Source of the DNA: a marine group bacterium Sva0996 bin134
GTDB lineage: Bacteria; Actinomycetota; Acidimicrobiia; Acidimicrobiales; Bin134
Direction: 5' to 3'
Assembly: GCA_002239105.1 (NCBI GenBank)
Contig: MPNQ01000034.1
Location: 1-35,578, forward strand
DNA length: 35,578 nt
Under the pieces are notes generated by a model. The model searched no databases, had not been told where the DNA came from, and saw only the letters and a list, made by a program, of their open reading frames with translations. Of this stretch, positions 23,957 through 32,578 are shown piece after piece (the first letter of the stretch is position 1; every line of letters starts with the position of its first letter). Both the position numbers and the translations under genes were made by a program.

Positions 23957-24445
23957 TCAGAGGGAGAGGTTGCAGTCCAGCCCCCGAGGGGCCAGCGACT
24001 CGGGGCAGGCCACGACGAGGAACACCAGCCCTGCCCATGTCTCCCGGTATTGCGACCCTATGCGCTTCGTCGTCATCGCACCCGATTCCAGGAAGTCGGC
24101 GCAATCCTCGGGCAGGGCGAAGTAGGGTCCGCCGAACACGCCAGCATATTCGGCTATGACCGCCCAGGTCTGTTGGGCCTCGGCATCGGAGAGGGCCTCC
24201 AGCCTGTCTTCGGCGATGAGGGTGCGGAGAATCTCCACCGGGCGCTGTATGGCGTCCATCGCCAAGTCCATCTCCCGGACCATCTGACCGCATCGGGCGA
24301 TCCTGTCAACCGAGGGGGTCGGGGCGGATTCGGCTGCTTCTAGCTCGTCTACCCGGTTTTGGAGATCGGCTAGCTCCCCCCGGTCGTAGCCGCAGGCGGT
24401 CAGGAGTATGAGCCCGGCGATCACAGCCGCGATGAGGTGTCGCAT
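23957..24445 (-). CDS. Small lipoprotein with short coiled coil
   Basis: A 162-residue lipoprotein: MRHLIAAVIAGLILLTAC carries a lipobox with C18 as the acylated residue. Next comes a short heptad-like segment (RGELADLQNRVDELEAAES), then a soluble domain with three further cysteines (in ARCGQMV, PEDCADF, VACPES). The ATG at 24445 is chosen for its spacing of nine bases from AAAGGA; a GTG two codons earlier is the alternative. Function unknown. It is divergent from the secreted protease, and a perfect 16-base palindrome lies between the two starts, so both may answer to the same regulator. Confidence 0.8.
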   Translation of the reverse strand: MRHLIAAVIAGLILLTACGYDRGELADLQNRVDELEAAESAPTPSVDRIARCGQMVREMDLAMDAIQRPVEILRTLIAEDRLEALSDAEAQQTWAVIAEYAGVFGGPYFALPEDCADFLESGAMTTKRIGSQYRETWAGLVFLVVACPESLAPRGLDCNLSL

Positions 24446-24490
24446 GGTCACGGGTCCTTTCGGTGGCAGGACCTTGTTTAGAGACGTACT

Positions 24491-24506
24491 TTGTCTTATA
24501 AGACAA
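24491..24506. promoter_or_regulatory. Perfect 16-base palindrome between divergent genes
   Basis: TTGTCTTATAAGACAA is its own reverse complement. It stands 46 bases from the lipoprotein start and 24 bases from the protease start within an AT-rich spacer, which is the position and form of a dimeric-repressor operator. No regulator gene is adjacent. Confidence 0.65.
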
Positions 24507-24529
24507 CTATATGATCGCTATATGAAAAA

Positions 24530-26248
24530 ATGGGGTATATGGCACTCCGCTCCCGCGCTTTTTGGCGCCGGCTCTCGCTCGGGGCTGCTGCTGCCCTTTT
24601 TGTGTTGAGCTCATTGTTGGCAATCCCAGCGGGCGCGGGAGCGCAAACAGTCGATCCTGCGGACATAGCCGCTCGTGATCGTTTGATTGCCAACCAGGAA
24701 GCGCTCCTCAACGTCTACCGCTGCCGCTTCGGCATTGACACTCAAATCGTCCCCGGCGGCTGCCAAGACGGCGCTCCAGCGCACCCCGCCACCCAACCCG
24801 GTATTTTCACCGGCACACCGACCCAGGCGGACATAGCCGCTCGTGATCGTTTGATTTCCAGCCAGGAGGCGCTCCTCAACGTCTACCGCTGCCGCTTCGG
24901 CATTGACACTCAAATTGTCCCCGGCGGCTGCCAAGACGGTCACCCTGCACCCCTGCCAACCCAGTCTGCGGACAGGGTGCTTACCCCTCAAGAGGTATTC
25001 GCCCGGGTTTCTCCCTCGATCCCGCTTGTCCAAACTCCTTTGGGCCAAGGCAGCGGGATCTTGATCGAGGGCGGTTATGTGGTCACCAACCACCACGTAG
25101 TGTGGCCACATGATGAGGTGAGGGTGGTGTTCCCCGACGGCACGGAGTTCAAAGACGTGCCAGTATTGAACTACGACTATATCGCTGACCTGGCTGTTTT
25201 GGGCCCATTGACCCATAGCGTGCCTGCCCTGCGGCTCGCTAACGGCGAGGGGATGGCATCAGGCAGCGAACTGTACCTGATCGGCTATCCATCGGAGGCC
25301 GAGGAGTTCCCAGTCCCGACGATCACCGGTGGCCTCCTGTCCCGGATTCGCCAGTGGGACACGTACGGCCTCACCCTGCTTCAGACCGACGCGGCGATCG
25401 CCGGCGGCCAGAGCGGTGGCGCTTTGGTCAACAACAGCGGCGAGGTGGTCGGTATCTCGACCTGGAGCTTCAGCGATGCCGGCTTCGCAGTGGCCACGTC
25501 AGCAGCCGACGACGCCGTACTTGTCCAAAACCTCATCCACAATGCTCTGAATAACCTCGATTACGGGTTAGGCAATCGCAGCTATACGACCCAAAATGGC
25601 GAGTTGACCCATGAGGTGGACACATGGTCCTCTTATCGGGGTTTCATTTTCGAAGGCGTAGCCGGAACCGTGGTGACAATCACCATCGACGGCAAAGCAG
25701 ACGGCTTTATCGAGATCTCCAACGCCGAGGGAAGAATCCTCACAGTGGACGAGACGTTGACCGGCGAAGAGACTGCCACCTTCGAAGTGCACCTAGACGG
25801 AATCCATTTCGTCTCTATTGATAGCTATTCTTCAGACGATGTCGGAGATTATTCCTTCGAAATGACCAGCAGCATTCGTCTGCTGCCCTTTGATGACCCC
25901 GACGACGGCTGGAAAATCGACATCCCCTCATTGGGCAGCCAGGGTCTTTATCACTTCTTCGACTACTACGGGGATATCAACTGGGGCACCATCGAATTGG
26001 AAGCTGGTGAGTCCATACTGGTCTCCGCCGACTCGATCATCGCCGACACTGTAATAGTCCTCTGGGACCCCAAGACTGGCGAAACTTACAGCGATGACGA
26101 CAGCGGGCCCCCTTCGGTTTTCGGCGATACATTCAACGCTCAACTAAGGTTCACCGCCCCTTCTGATGGCACCTACTTCATATTCATCTCAGACTACTAT
26201 GGGGATTTCGCCAACGGATACTACCTGTTGGTGGAGCACTTGGGTTAG
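24530..26248 (+). CDS. Secreted trypsin-like serine protease with duplicated N-terminal module
   Basis: A 572-residue exported protein. A signal peptide (1-39, cleavage near AGA-QT) is followed by two nearly identical modules (about 44-81 and 100-137) of the form DIAARDRLI..QEALLNVYRC, each with two cysteines and a VPGGCQDG end. A chymotrypsin-fold domain follows with H189 (VVTNHHVV), D220 (YIADLAVLG) and S295 (GGQSGGALVNN), so the HtrA/trypsin triad is complete; no PDZ is seen. The C-terminus has two beta-rich repeats that look like pre-peptidase C-terminal domains. ATG at 24530 or 24539 may be used. The DNA is less GC-rich than the housekeeping block. Confidence 0.9.
   Translation: MGYMALRSRAFWRRLSLGAAAALFVLSSLLAIPAGAGAQTVDPADIAARDRLIANQEALLNVYRCRFGIDTQIVPGGCQDGAPAHPATQPGIFTGTPTQADIAARDRLISSQEALLNVYRCRFGIDTQIVPGGCQDGHPAPLPTQSADRVLTPQEVFARVSPSIPLVQTPLGQGSGILIEGGYVVTNHHVVWPHDEVRVVFPDGTEFKDVPVLNYDYIADLAVLGPLTHSVPALRLANGEGMASGSELYLIGYPSEAEEFPVPTITGGLLSRIRQWDTYGLTLLQTDAAIAGGQSGGALVNNSGEVVGISTWSFSDAGFAVATSAADDAVLVQNLIHNALNNLDYGLGNRSYTTQNGELTHEVDTWSSYRGFIFEGVAGTVVTITIDGKADGFIEISNAEGRILTVDETLTGEETATFEVHLDGIHFVSIDSYSSDDVGDYSFEMTSSIRLLPFDDPDDGWKIDIPSLGSQGLYHFFDYYGDINWGTIELEAGESILVSADSIIADTVIVLWDPKTGETYSDDDSGPPSVFGDTFNAQLRFTAPSDGTYFIFISDYYGDFANGYYLLVEHLG
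24659..24939 (+). repeat. Near-identical 113-bp direct repeats inside the protease gene
   Basis: Copies at 24659-24771 and 24827-24939 are offset by 168 bases (56 codons). I count four mismatches across 113 bases. They encode the two cysteine-containing modules before the protease domain. Such near identity at all codon positions means recent duplication or gene conversion. Confidence 0.95.
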
Positions 26249-26301
26249 GTCCATCTGCAAGGCAGAACTGAATTCCTGGTCTTGTCTTGATTGAGGTAGT
26301 G

Positions 26302-26449
26302 CTGGCTGGTTCTTTCCCACAATTCCTCCCACGGGCAAGCTGCCAAAGCCATTGGGGTGTATTACGGCGTGTCCGAACAAGGAGACGAGCCGGTCATGCT
26401 CGCATGGGGGGCCCTTGGTATGGCAACAGCGTTCTCATTGCTCAAGTGA
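26302..26449 (+). pseudogene. C-terminal fragment of an unknown gene
   Basis: After a TAG at 26299 the frame reads without a usable early start into GQAAKAIGVYYGVSEQGDEP and then VMLAWGALGMATAFSLLK before TGA. The composition is like real coding sequence, with a possible membrane helix at the end, but there is no start, so it is probably the tail of a lost gene. No family recognised. Confidence 0.3.
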
Positions 26450-27144
26450 GACGTTAGGAAGGTGGCGGCGTGGAATGGTGGTGTTTATGGCGTCGATGAC
26501 GTGGTGGGGTACCCACACTTGGGATCTGTCGGCGCGATGGGTGCTGGGTCTGAGCACGTCGGTCTCGGCGAGATGGTGCAGCATTTGCGATGCCCGACCG
26601 GGGGTGAAGCCGTAGGTTTCCTGGATGTGAGGGGCGGTGATGGCCGGCGTGTGGATGAGCGATTCCAAGTTGTGCTCGACCGCGGACCTGGCTCGGGTGG
26701 GGATCTGGTCCCGCTGGACTTGTCGCAGGTAGTCGACGCGCCCGCCAGGCGGATGGCGGCGGTGGCGCCGTCGGCCGCGAATGTGGCCATCCATGTGTCG
26801 AAGTCTCCGACCCGGTAGGCAGTGAGGCCTTGCACGTAACCGGCACACCCGGCTCCGCACGGCCGAACAGCCGGCAAACACCGGGTCCCGGGACGCATTC
26901 CGCGCCGGTAGATGGATCAGAATGATCCCTTGGTGCCGTTGGCCAGCTCCAGCTGCACTGTGTCCTGCACCGGATAGGTGGAGCGCACGCTGGTGGACGC
27001 CGCTTCGCCGTCTAACAGCCGATCCCGGTCTAGGGACTGCAAAGAGTGCCGGGTCATCCTGGTTAAAGCCGATATCTCGGCCATGGCTTCCTCCACATCG
27101 GCCACGACGGTGTCGATATGGAAGGTGTCGGTGATCGAAGCCAT
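26435..27144 (-). pseudogene. Decayed Fic-family gene
   Basis: Three pieces in different frames follow the order of a Fic protein. From ATG 27144, MASITDTFHIDTVV leads to EAASTSVRST, which resembles the Fic N-terminal segment around the inhibitory SSxIEG helix, and the frame stops at 26917. Next, in another frame, comes YVQGLTAYRVGDFDTW...ATAAIRLA, the helix after the catalytic core. After a further frameshift near 26750 comes VDYLRQVQRD and the winged-helix end (TAPHIQETYGFTPGRASQML). The HPFxxGNGR core is missing. It is certainly not active as an AMP transferase. An intact Fic gene lies at 32925-34064. Confidence 0.7.
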
Positions 27145-27217
27145 GGCGGCAACGTAGCCCGGTAGCCTTGAACTTGCCGATGAGCGGCCAATCCACATCA
27201 ATGGAGCGGGAGGATCG

Positions 27218-27748
27218 ATGGCTGAGTTTCTGACCGATGTCAAGACGCTACGGGCTCGGGCCCGTCACCAGATCGAGCGGGGGCCGATCACCGAAGCCTA
27301 CGGCGCCGATCGAGAGCGGGTCATCGAGGTGCTCAACGAAGCGCTGGCCACCGAGATCGTGTGCGTGTTGCGCTACAAACGGCACTACTACACCGCCACC
27401 GGGATCAAGGCGTCCATGGTCGCCGCCGAGTTCTTGCAGCACGCCGACGACGAGCAGGGCCATGTGGACCAGATCGCCCTTCGGATTACCCAGCTCCAGG
27501 GCGAGCCCAACTTTGATCCCGAGGGCCTGGCCACCCGCAGCCACAGCACCTACGACGAGGAGTCCGAACTGGCCGCCATGATCAAAGAAGATCTAGTGGC
27601 CGAACGGATCGCCATCGAGTCGTACAACGAGATCATCCGCTGGCTGAGCGACAAGGACCCGGTGACCCGGCGGCTGATGGAGGACATTTTGGCCGTTGAG
27701 GAAGAACACGCCGACGATCTGCTCAACTTGCTGGACGACTTGGACTAG
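27218..27748 (+). CDS. Bacterioferritin-like ferritin-family protein
   Basis: A 176-residue four-helix ferritin-like protein. Probable di-iron ligands are E46 (ATEIVCVLRYKRH), E79 and H82 (DDEQGHVDQIA), E129 (VAERIAIESYNE) and the EEEHADD cluster near 161-167. It resembles the bacterioferritin/DPS-like family often seen in actinobacteria and proteobacteria, which oxidise and store iron. GGGAGG is placed six bases upstream of the ATG. It follows the Fic remnant divergently. The complete set of ligands and normal length point to a working protein in an otherwise decayed area. Haem binding cannot be judged. Confidence 0.85.
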   Translation: MAEFLTDVKTLRARARHQIERGPITEAYGADRERVIEVLNEALATEIVCVLRYKRHYYTATGIKASMVAAEFLQHADDEQGHVDQIALRITQLQGEPNFDPEGLATRSHSTYDEESELAAMIKEDLVAERIAIESYNEIIRWLSDKDPVTRRLMEDILAVEEEHADDLLNLLDDLD

Positions 27749-27804
27749 CCCCGGCTCTACGAGTCCTCCGAATCGTTGGAGGTCCACGGGTCTCAATTGG
27801 GTCT

Positions 27805-28032
27805 GTGGCTGGATTCTGCTGTCATGGACTGTGGGAGGCCAAATGGCACCGAGGACATTTCCCCAATGAGCAGGCCGCCATGAGGGTCCTCTATCTTCTT
27901 GCCGCCGCCAAGCACAAAGTACGCGAGAACCTCACCGGCAGGACCAACGGCTGGAAAGCCATGCTGAACACGCCGACCGTCCAGTACGGCGTCCGGATCG
28001 CCGACCACATCACTTGTCGGCGTCGTCCATAG
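27805..28032 (+). pseudogene. C-terminal remnant of an IS256-type (Mutator) transposase
   Basis: A 75-codon frame reads GHFPNEQAAMRVLYLLAAAK, then NLTGRTNGWKAMLNTPTVQYG and RIADH. The HFPNEQAALKxLYL and WxxALNxF patterns are the usual end of IS256-family transposases. The catalytic DDE part is missing, and no flanking inverted repeats were seen, so this is a dead fragment. It marks past insertion activity in this region. Confidence 0.7.
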
Positions 28033-28086
28033 GCATCGCCATGCCTTTGCGGTTACGGTGTTCTCATCGGGACCAGACTTATCGCC

Positions 28087-29148
28087 GTGTTTCTGACCCT
28101 GTCGCTGATCGCGGTTTCGTGCGGGAATGACGAGGGAAGCCCCGGGGCGGCTGCGACTGCCATTCCTGTTCCTGGCGAGACAGCGACTGTCGATCTGGCC
28201 CAAGGCGGGGGGACGCTGCAAGGCGTCTTGGAACGCGGCGTTTTGCTCTGCGGGTCTCGTGATGACCTTCCTGGCTTCGCGCTGTTGAACGAAGACGGCG
28301 AGTACGAGGGGTTCGATATCGACATGTGCAGGGCGGTGGCGGCCGCCGTTTTGGGTGATGCGGGCAAGGTTGAGATCATCCCCGTCACCAGCGCCGAGCG
28401 ATTCACCGCCCTGGCGTCGGGGCAGTTCGACGTGATGAACCGCAACAGCACTTGGACGGCCACCAGGGACGGCGCGGAAGGAGCTGGTTTCCCGTTCATC
28501 TACTACTTCGACGGCCAAGGCATGATGGTTCCGGCGTCCAGCGGCTTCACGGCGCTTGAGGACCTCGCAGACGCCAACATCTGCGTGAGCACCGGTACGA
28601 CCACCGAGTTGAACCTCACTGCGGTGTTCGCCGCCAGGGGCATCCCGTTCAATCCGGTGACGTTCGAGGGCTTCGACACCCTGGTGCCGGCCTACGAGCA
28701 AGGCCAGTGCGAGGCGATGACCTCCGACACCAGCGTGCTCGGAGTGTTCAAGTCCGAGATCGAGGGCAAGGGCGGTCCCGAGCAGCACATCATGGCCGAG
28801 TTGTTCTCAAAAGAGCCTCTCGGCCCTGTCGTGCGAGACGGCGACACCGAGTGGGCGCAGGTCGTGAACTGGGCTGTGATGTCCACTGTGCAGGCTTGGG
28901 AATTCGGACTCGACTCAACCAACATCGGCAGCTACGACGGCGCCGACCCCAACATCTTGAACTTCCTGGGCCGCGACGGCTTCGACCCCGGCCTCGGCCT
29001 GCCCACTGACTTCGCTGTGAACGTAGTGGAGCAGGTGGGCAACTACGAGGAGATATACAGCCGCCATCCCCAGTTGGGAACACTGGCGGGAAGCGTGAAC
29101 GACCTGTGGGCCAACGGCGGGCTCATGTACGTCCCGCCCTACCGCTAG
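28087..29148 (+). CDS. Amino-acid ABC transporter substrate-binding lipoprotein
   Basis: A 353-residue type II periplasmic-binding-fold protein similar to general L-amino-acid binding proteins (AapJ/BztA type). Motifs include GVLLCGSRDDLPGFALLNED, the signature EGFDIDMCRAVAAAVLGD near 77-94, RFTALASGQFDVMNRNSTWT and the end segment near LWANGGLMYVPPYR. The N-terminus is a short hydrophobic stretch ending in AVSC (C12), a probable lipid anchor, but with a GTG start at 28087 no positive charge precedes it, and no ATG/GTG/TTG start exists further upstream in frame, so the 5' end may be damaged. No permease or ATPase gene is adjacent. Confidence 0.85.
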   Translation: MFLTLSLIAVSCGNDEGSPGAAATAIPVPGETATVDLAQGGGTLQGVLERGVLLCGSRDDLPGFALLNEDGEYEGFDIDMCRAVAAAVLGDAGKVEIIPVTSAERFTALASGQFDVMNRNSTWTATRDGAEGAGFPFIYYFDGQGMMVPASSGFTALEDLADANICVSTGTTTELNLTAVFAARGIPFNPVTFEGFDTLVPAYEQGQCEAMTSDTSVLGVFKSEIEGKGGPEQHIMAELFSKEPLGPVVRDGDTEWAQVVNWAVMSTVQAWEFGLDSTNIGSYDGADPNILNFLGRDGFDPGLGLPTDFAVNVVEQVGNYEEIYSRHPQLGTLAGSVNDLWANGGLMYVPPYR

Positions 29149-29205
29149 CACTCGCCGCTGAGCCGCGAATCCGCGATCGCCTTCCCGGCCGCTGAAGTCT
29201 TCGCT

Positions 29206-30055
29206 TTGACGCAAGTCCGGGGCGAGCCAAGCCACTGCGGCCACACCCCCCGCCCCGGAACCCTGAACCGACGCCAGATATGGCACAGCCACGCCGACTC
29301 CGAGACATGGGAGCGGCTGTGGGTGCGCGTGCAGCGAGGCTGTGTGCCCCAACCCGGAGAGCACAGCCACGGCCCCGAGGTGTGCGAGGCCGACCACCCG
29401 CCAGTGCCGACCTGTGTGCCGGGACTGCCCGACTCGCAAAGCGCCCGCTACAACGCTCACAGCGCGGCGGGCGACAACATCTCCGTTCTAGTCGTCGGCT
29501 GCGTTCCCACGAACAACCGGTGCGAGCCCCGCCCGGGCGAGCACGTCCACGGCTCGGCCTGCGAGCCCGACCACCCTCCGGTGCCGACGTGCGTGGCCGG
29601 GCTCCCCGACACCCAGTCGCGCCAATTCGCATCCCACAACTCAAAGGGCCAGAACATCACGGTGAGCGTCCCCGGCTGCATGCCCACTGCCATCCCGGGG
29701 CCAGGTAGGCGCGGCTCACGCGCTGAGGACGGCCATATCGACCTGGGACCGCTGGAGCGCCGACGAGCAAGCGGAATGGACAGCGGCGTTCGCCCCCGCA
29801 CGCCGAGTCTTCCCGGTGTGGTGCGACGACGACGACCTCCCGGTGTGGCGCACGCTGGGCGACCGCGACCCGACCGAGGAGGCCAGGAGACAGGCGTGCC
29901 GATGGGAGATTCCCCGCAGGGGCATCTGGGAGTGGAAGCTCAAAGTCGACTATCTCAGCGACCAGGGCGACCGGGCCGTCGTCGACCTCGGCGCAGACGT
30001 GTCTTGGTTCCGAACGGCCGTCGACCTCATCAGCCAGAGGGTGGCAATCTGGTGA
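29206..30055 (+). pseudogene. Frameshifted Cys/His-rich repeat protein
   Basis: The first frame (from about 29206, TTG) encodes two 60-residue repeats of the form PGEHSHGPEVCE.DHPPVPTCV.GLPD.QS, with repeated Cys and His. After about 29700 coding character moves to another frame, reading TAISTWDRWSADEQAEWTAA, VWCDDDDLPVWRTLGDRDP and ending RTAVDLISQRVAIW at 30055, with no start of its own before 29816. One indel in the G-rich stretch near 29697-29712 would join them. There is no signal peptide, and the first frame opens in the same phase as the stop of the preceding gene. Probably a broken secreted protein; a sequencing error is possible. Confidence 0.5.
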
Positions 30056-30175
30056 TGTGGACCACATGGCCCTCCGGGGCGCCCGGCACCGGGGCCGCAG
30101 GGTTTCCCGAAAGATCGTTCGCACTGGGCGGCACCGCGACCGCCGAGACCGACGCGCGTAGCAGCGCGGCCGCGC

Positions 30176-32578
30176 CTATCCGGCTTGTGCTGCCGGCTCT
30201 GCTTCCCTGACGGCTAAGCGGTAGCCGACTCTAGGCTGGGTGAGGATGTACCTCGGGTTCTCGATGGTGTCGCCCAGCTTGCGTCGGAGCCGCTTGACAA
30301 CCTCGCGTACCAGCCAGGGCTCACCGGACCTTTCAGGACCCCAGACTCGTCGCAGCAGCGTGTCGTGGGTCAGCGTCTGGCCGGCGTTGACCGCCAGCTC
30401 GTAGAGCAGTCCGTATTCCGTGGGCGTCAGGTGAAGCGCCTGGCCGGCCAGGGCCGCTTGGCGCTCGTCGTGGTTGATGTCCAGTTCTCCTATGGAGAAC
30501 TGCTGGGGCGGCTGGGTCAGCTCCCGCAGGGCTGCACCGATCCTGGCGGCCAACTCGGTGGACGAGAAGGGTTTGACGATGTAATCGGTGGCCCCCAAGT
30601 CGGTGGCGCGGGCGATGAGGTCGTCTTCCCCGTAGGCCGAGACGATGATGACCGGCACGTTCGCGGTCGACTGGACTTGGCGCATGAGCTCGATGCCGTC
30701 GGCGTCGGGCAGCATGAGGTCGAGCAGGACCGCTTGCGGCTGGTGGGCGGCCATGAGGCCGGGCACGTCTGCTGGGTCGCCGGTCACGATGGGCGCATAG
30801 CCCGCCTTGGCCAAAGCGCTGCGGATGTAGCTGAGCGCATGGGGGTCGTCGTCCACGGCCAGCACGCGCTCCCGCCCGCTCTCGGCCAAATCGGCGCCGC
30901 TGGAGCGGGCGAGGGGCGAAAGCGCCGCACCCGTGGCGGGAGCCTCAGCCGTGGGCATCGTGAACGTGAACCGCGCCCCCCGGCCCGGACCGTCGCTGTG
31001 GGCCCAGATGCGGCCGCCGTGGGCATCCACGATCCCCTTGCAGATGGCTAGGCCCAGGCCAGACCCGGCTTCGCTTCCTTCGCTGCCGGCGCTTTGGGGG
31101 CGGAAGAACTTGCGGAACAGGTGCGGCAGCACGTCGTCGGAGATGCCCCGGCCCTGATCGGCGACCGACACGGCCACCTGGACGCCCCGCTGCTCGGCGC
31201 TGAGCCGGATGGCCGACCCGACGGGGGAGTTCCCGGCCGCGTTGGCGAGCAGATTGGTCAGCACCTGCACCGTGCGCCGCGGGTCGGCCATCACCGGGGG
31301 CAGGTCTGCCGCCAGTTCCATCTGGAGGTCGTGGAGGCTCCCGCCGCTGGCGAACCTGGTCCTGGCCTCGTCCAACAGCAGATACAGGTCCGACGGCTCC
31401 GGGGCGACCGCCAGGGCGCCAGTCGCGACGCGGGCCACGTCCAACAGGTCGCCGATCAGCTCGCGCATCTTGTCGGACTCGGTGCCGATTATTCGGAAGA
31501 ACTGGGTCATCTCGGCCAGGTCCAGCTCTTGCGCCGACTCCAGCAGAGTGGTAACCGAGCCCTTGATGGTGGCCAGGGGCGCGCGCAGCTCATGGCTCAC
31601 CATGCCCAGGAACTCGGCGCGCATCCGCTCCACCGTCTCCAGCGGCGCCATGTCTTGGAGGGTGGCCACGTACGACTCCACCTCCCCGGTCTCCGAGCGG
31701 ATGGGCGTGCCGTTCAACAGCACGGTGACGCTGCGGCCGTCAGGGACCCGCAGCTTGATCTCCTCGGCCCGCACCGGATCGCCCGCGCTGAACAGCTTGA
31801 CGAGGGGCACCTTCTTGAGGGTTAGCTCCCGCCCGTCGGAACGGCGGTAGGTCAACACGTCGAGGAGCTCCTCGAGCGACTGGCCGGGGTCGCACAGGCC
31901 GCCGATGATCCTCATCGTCTCCCGGTTGAACGACACCGGCGCTCCCGTCTTGGCGTCCAGTACCACCACGCCCACCGGCGAGGTGTCGATCAGCGTCGCC
32001 AGGTTTTCCTTGGCCCGTTGCTCGTCGCGGTACTGGCGCGCGTTGGCGATCACCAGCGCCGCCTGGGACGCGAACATCACCACAGTCTCCTCGTCCTCGG
32101 CGCTGAACTCCCGGCCCTGCTCCTCGTGCGCGAGGTAGATCGTGCCCACCCCGGCCCCGCGGTGGCAGATCGGCGCCACCAGCAGCGAGGTGGCTTCCAC
32201 CGAGGGCAAGAACTCGGGCATGTCAAGCGATCTCAGATGCTCGGCCACATCCGGGATTCGCAGCGGCTCGTCGAGCCCGCTGAGATACTCGAAGAACGCC
32301 AGCCCCTCCGGCATCTCCCAGAACCCCTGGTGCTCCTCGCGGGTTAGCCCCGATACGAAGAACGCGAGCACCTCGCCCGCCTCGCCGCGCACCGTGATTG
32401 CCCCATAGCGCGACCCCGTCAGCGCCCGCGCGCTGTCCACCGCTTCTTGCAGCACCGTGTCGAAGTCGAGGGACTTGTTGATCCTCAGACTGGCCTCGCC
32501 CAGCTGCGACAGCCGCTGCAACCGCGCCTCATCCCCCTGCTCCGACTCGTCGAGCCTGCCCATGTCGCTCTCGTTCAT
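30176..32578 (-). CDS. Single-chain histidine kinase, receiver and winged-helix regulator
   Basis: An 800-residue soluble protein with an entire two-component pathway. Order: GAF-type sensor (about 35-182), PAS-like domain (190-312), HisKA with H329 in MVSHELRAPLA, HATPase with N-box (TNLLANA, N442/N446), G1 (DQGRGIS, 474-480) and G2 (GSGLGLA, 505-511), a receiver with D620 (VLLDLMLPDADG), acidic pocket D576-D578 and K669, then an OmpR/PhoB winged helix (696-787) ending YILTQPRVGYRL. No membrane helix is present, so the signal is cytosolic. The ATG has GAGG seven bases upstream. All key phosphotransfer residues are intact. Confidence 0.92.
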   Translation of the reverse strand: MNESDMGRLDESEQGDEARLQRLSQLGEASLRINKSLDFDTVLQEAVDSARALTGSRYGAITVRGEAGEVLAFFVSGLTREEHQGFWEMPEGLAFFEYLSGLDEPLRIPDVAEHLRSLDMPEFLPSVEATSLLVAPICHRGAGVGTIYLAHEEQGREFSAEDEETVVMFASQAALVIANARQYRDEQRAKENLATLIDTSPVGVVVLDAKTGAPVSFNRETMRIIGGLCDPGQSLEELLDVLTYRRSDGRELTLKKVPLVKLFSAGDPVRAEEIKLRVPDGRSVTVLLNGTPIRSETGEVESYVATLQDMAPLETVERMRAEFLGMVSHELRAPLATIKGSVTTLLESAQELDLAEMTQFFRIIGTESDKMRELIGDLLDVARVATGALAVAPEPSDLYLLLDEARTRFASGGSLHDLQMELAADLPPVMADPRRTVQVLTNLLANAAGNSPVGSAIRLSAEQRGVQVAVSVADQGRGISDDVLPHLFRKFFRPQSAGSEGSEAGSGLGLAICKGIVDAHGGRIWAHSDGPGRGARFTFTMPTAEAPATGAALSPLARSSGADLAESGRERVLAVDDDPHALSYIRSALAKAGYAPIVTGDPADVPGLMAAHQPQAVLLDLMLPDADGIELMRQVQSTANVPVIIVSAYGEDDLIARATDLGATDYIVKPFSSTELAARIGAALRELTQPPQQFSIGELDINHDERQAALAGQALHLTPTEYGLLYELAVNAGQTLTHDTLLRRVWGPERSGEPWLVREVVKRLRRKLGDTIENPRYILTQPRVGYRLAVREAEPAAQAG

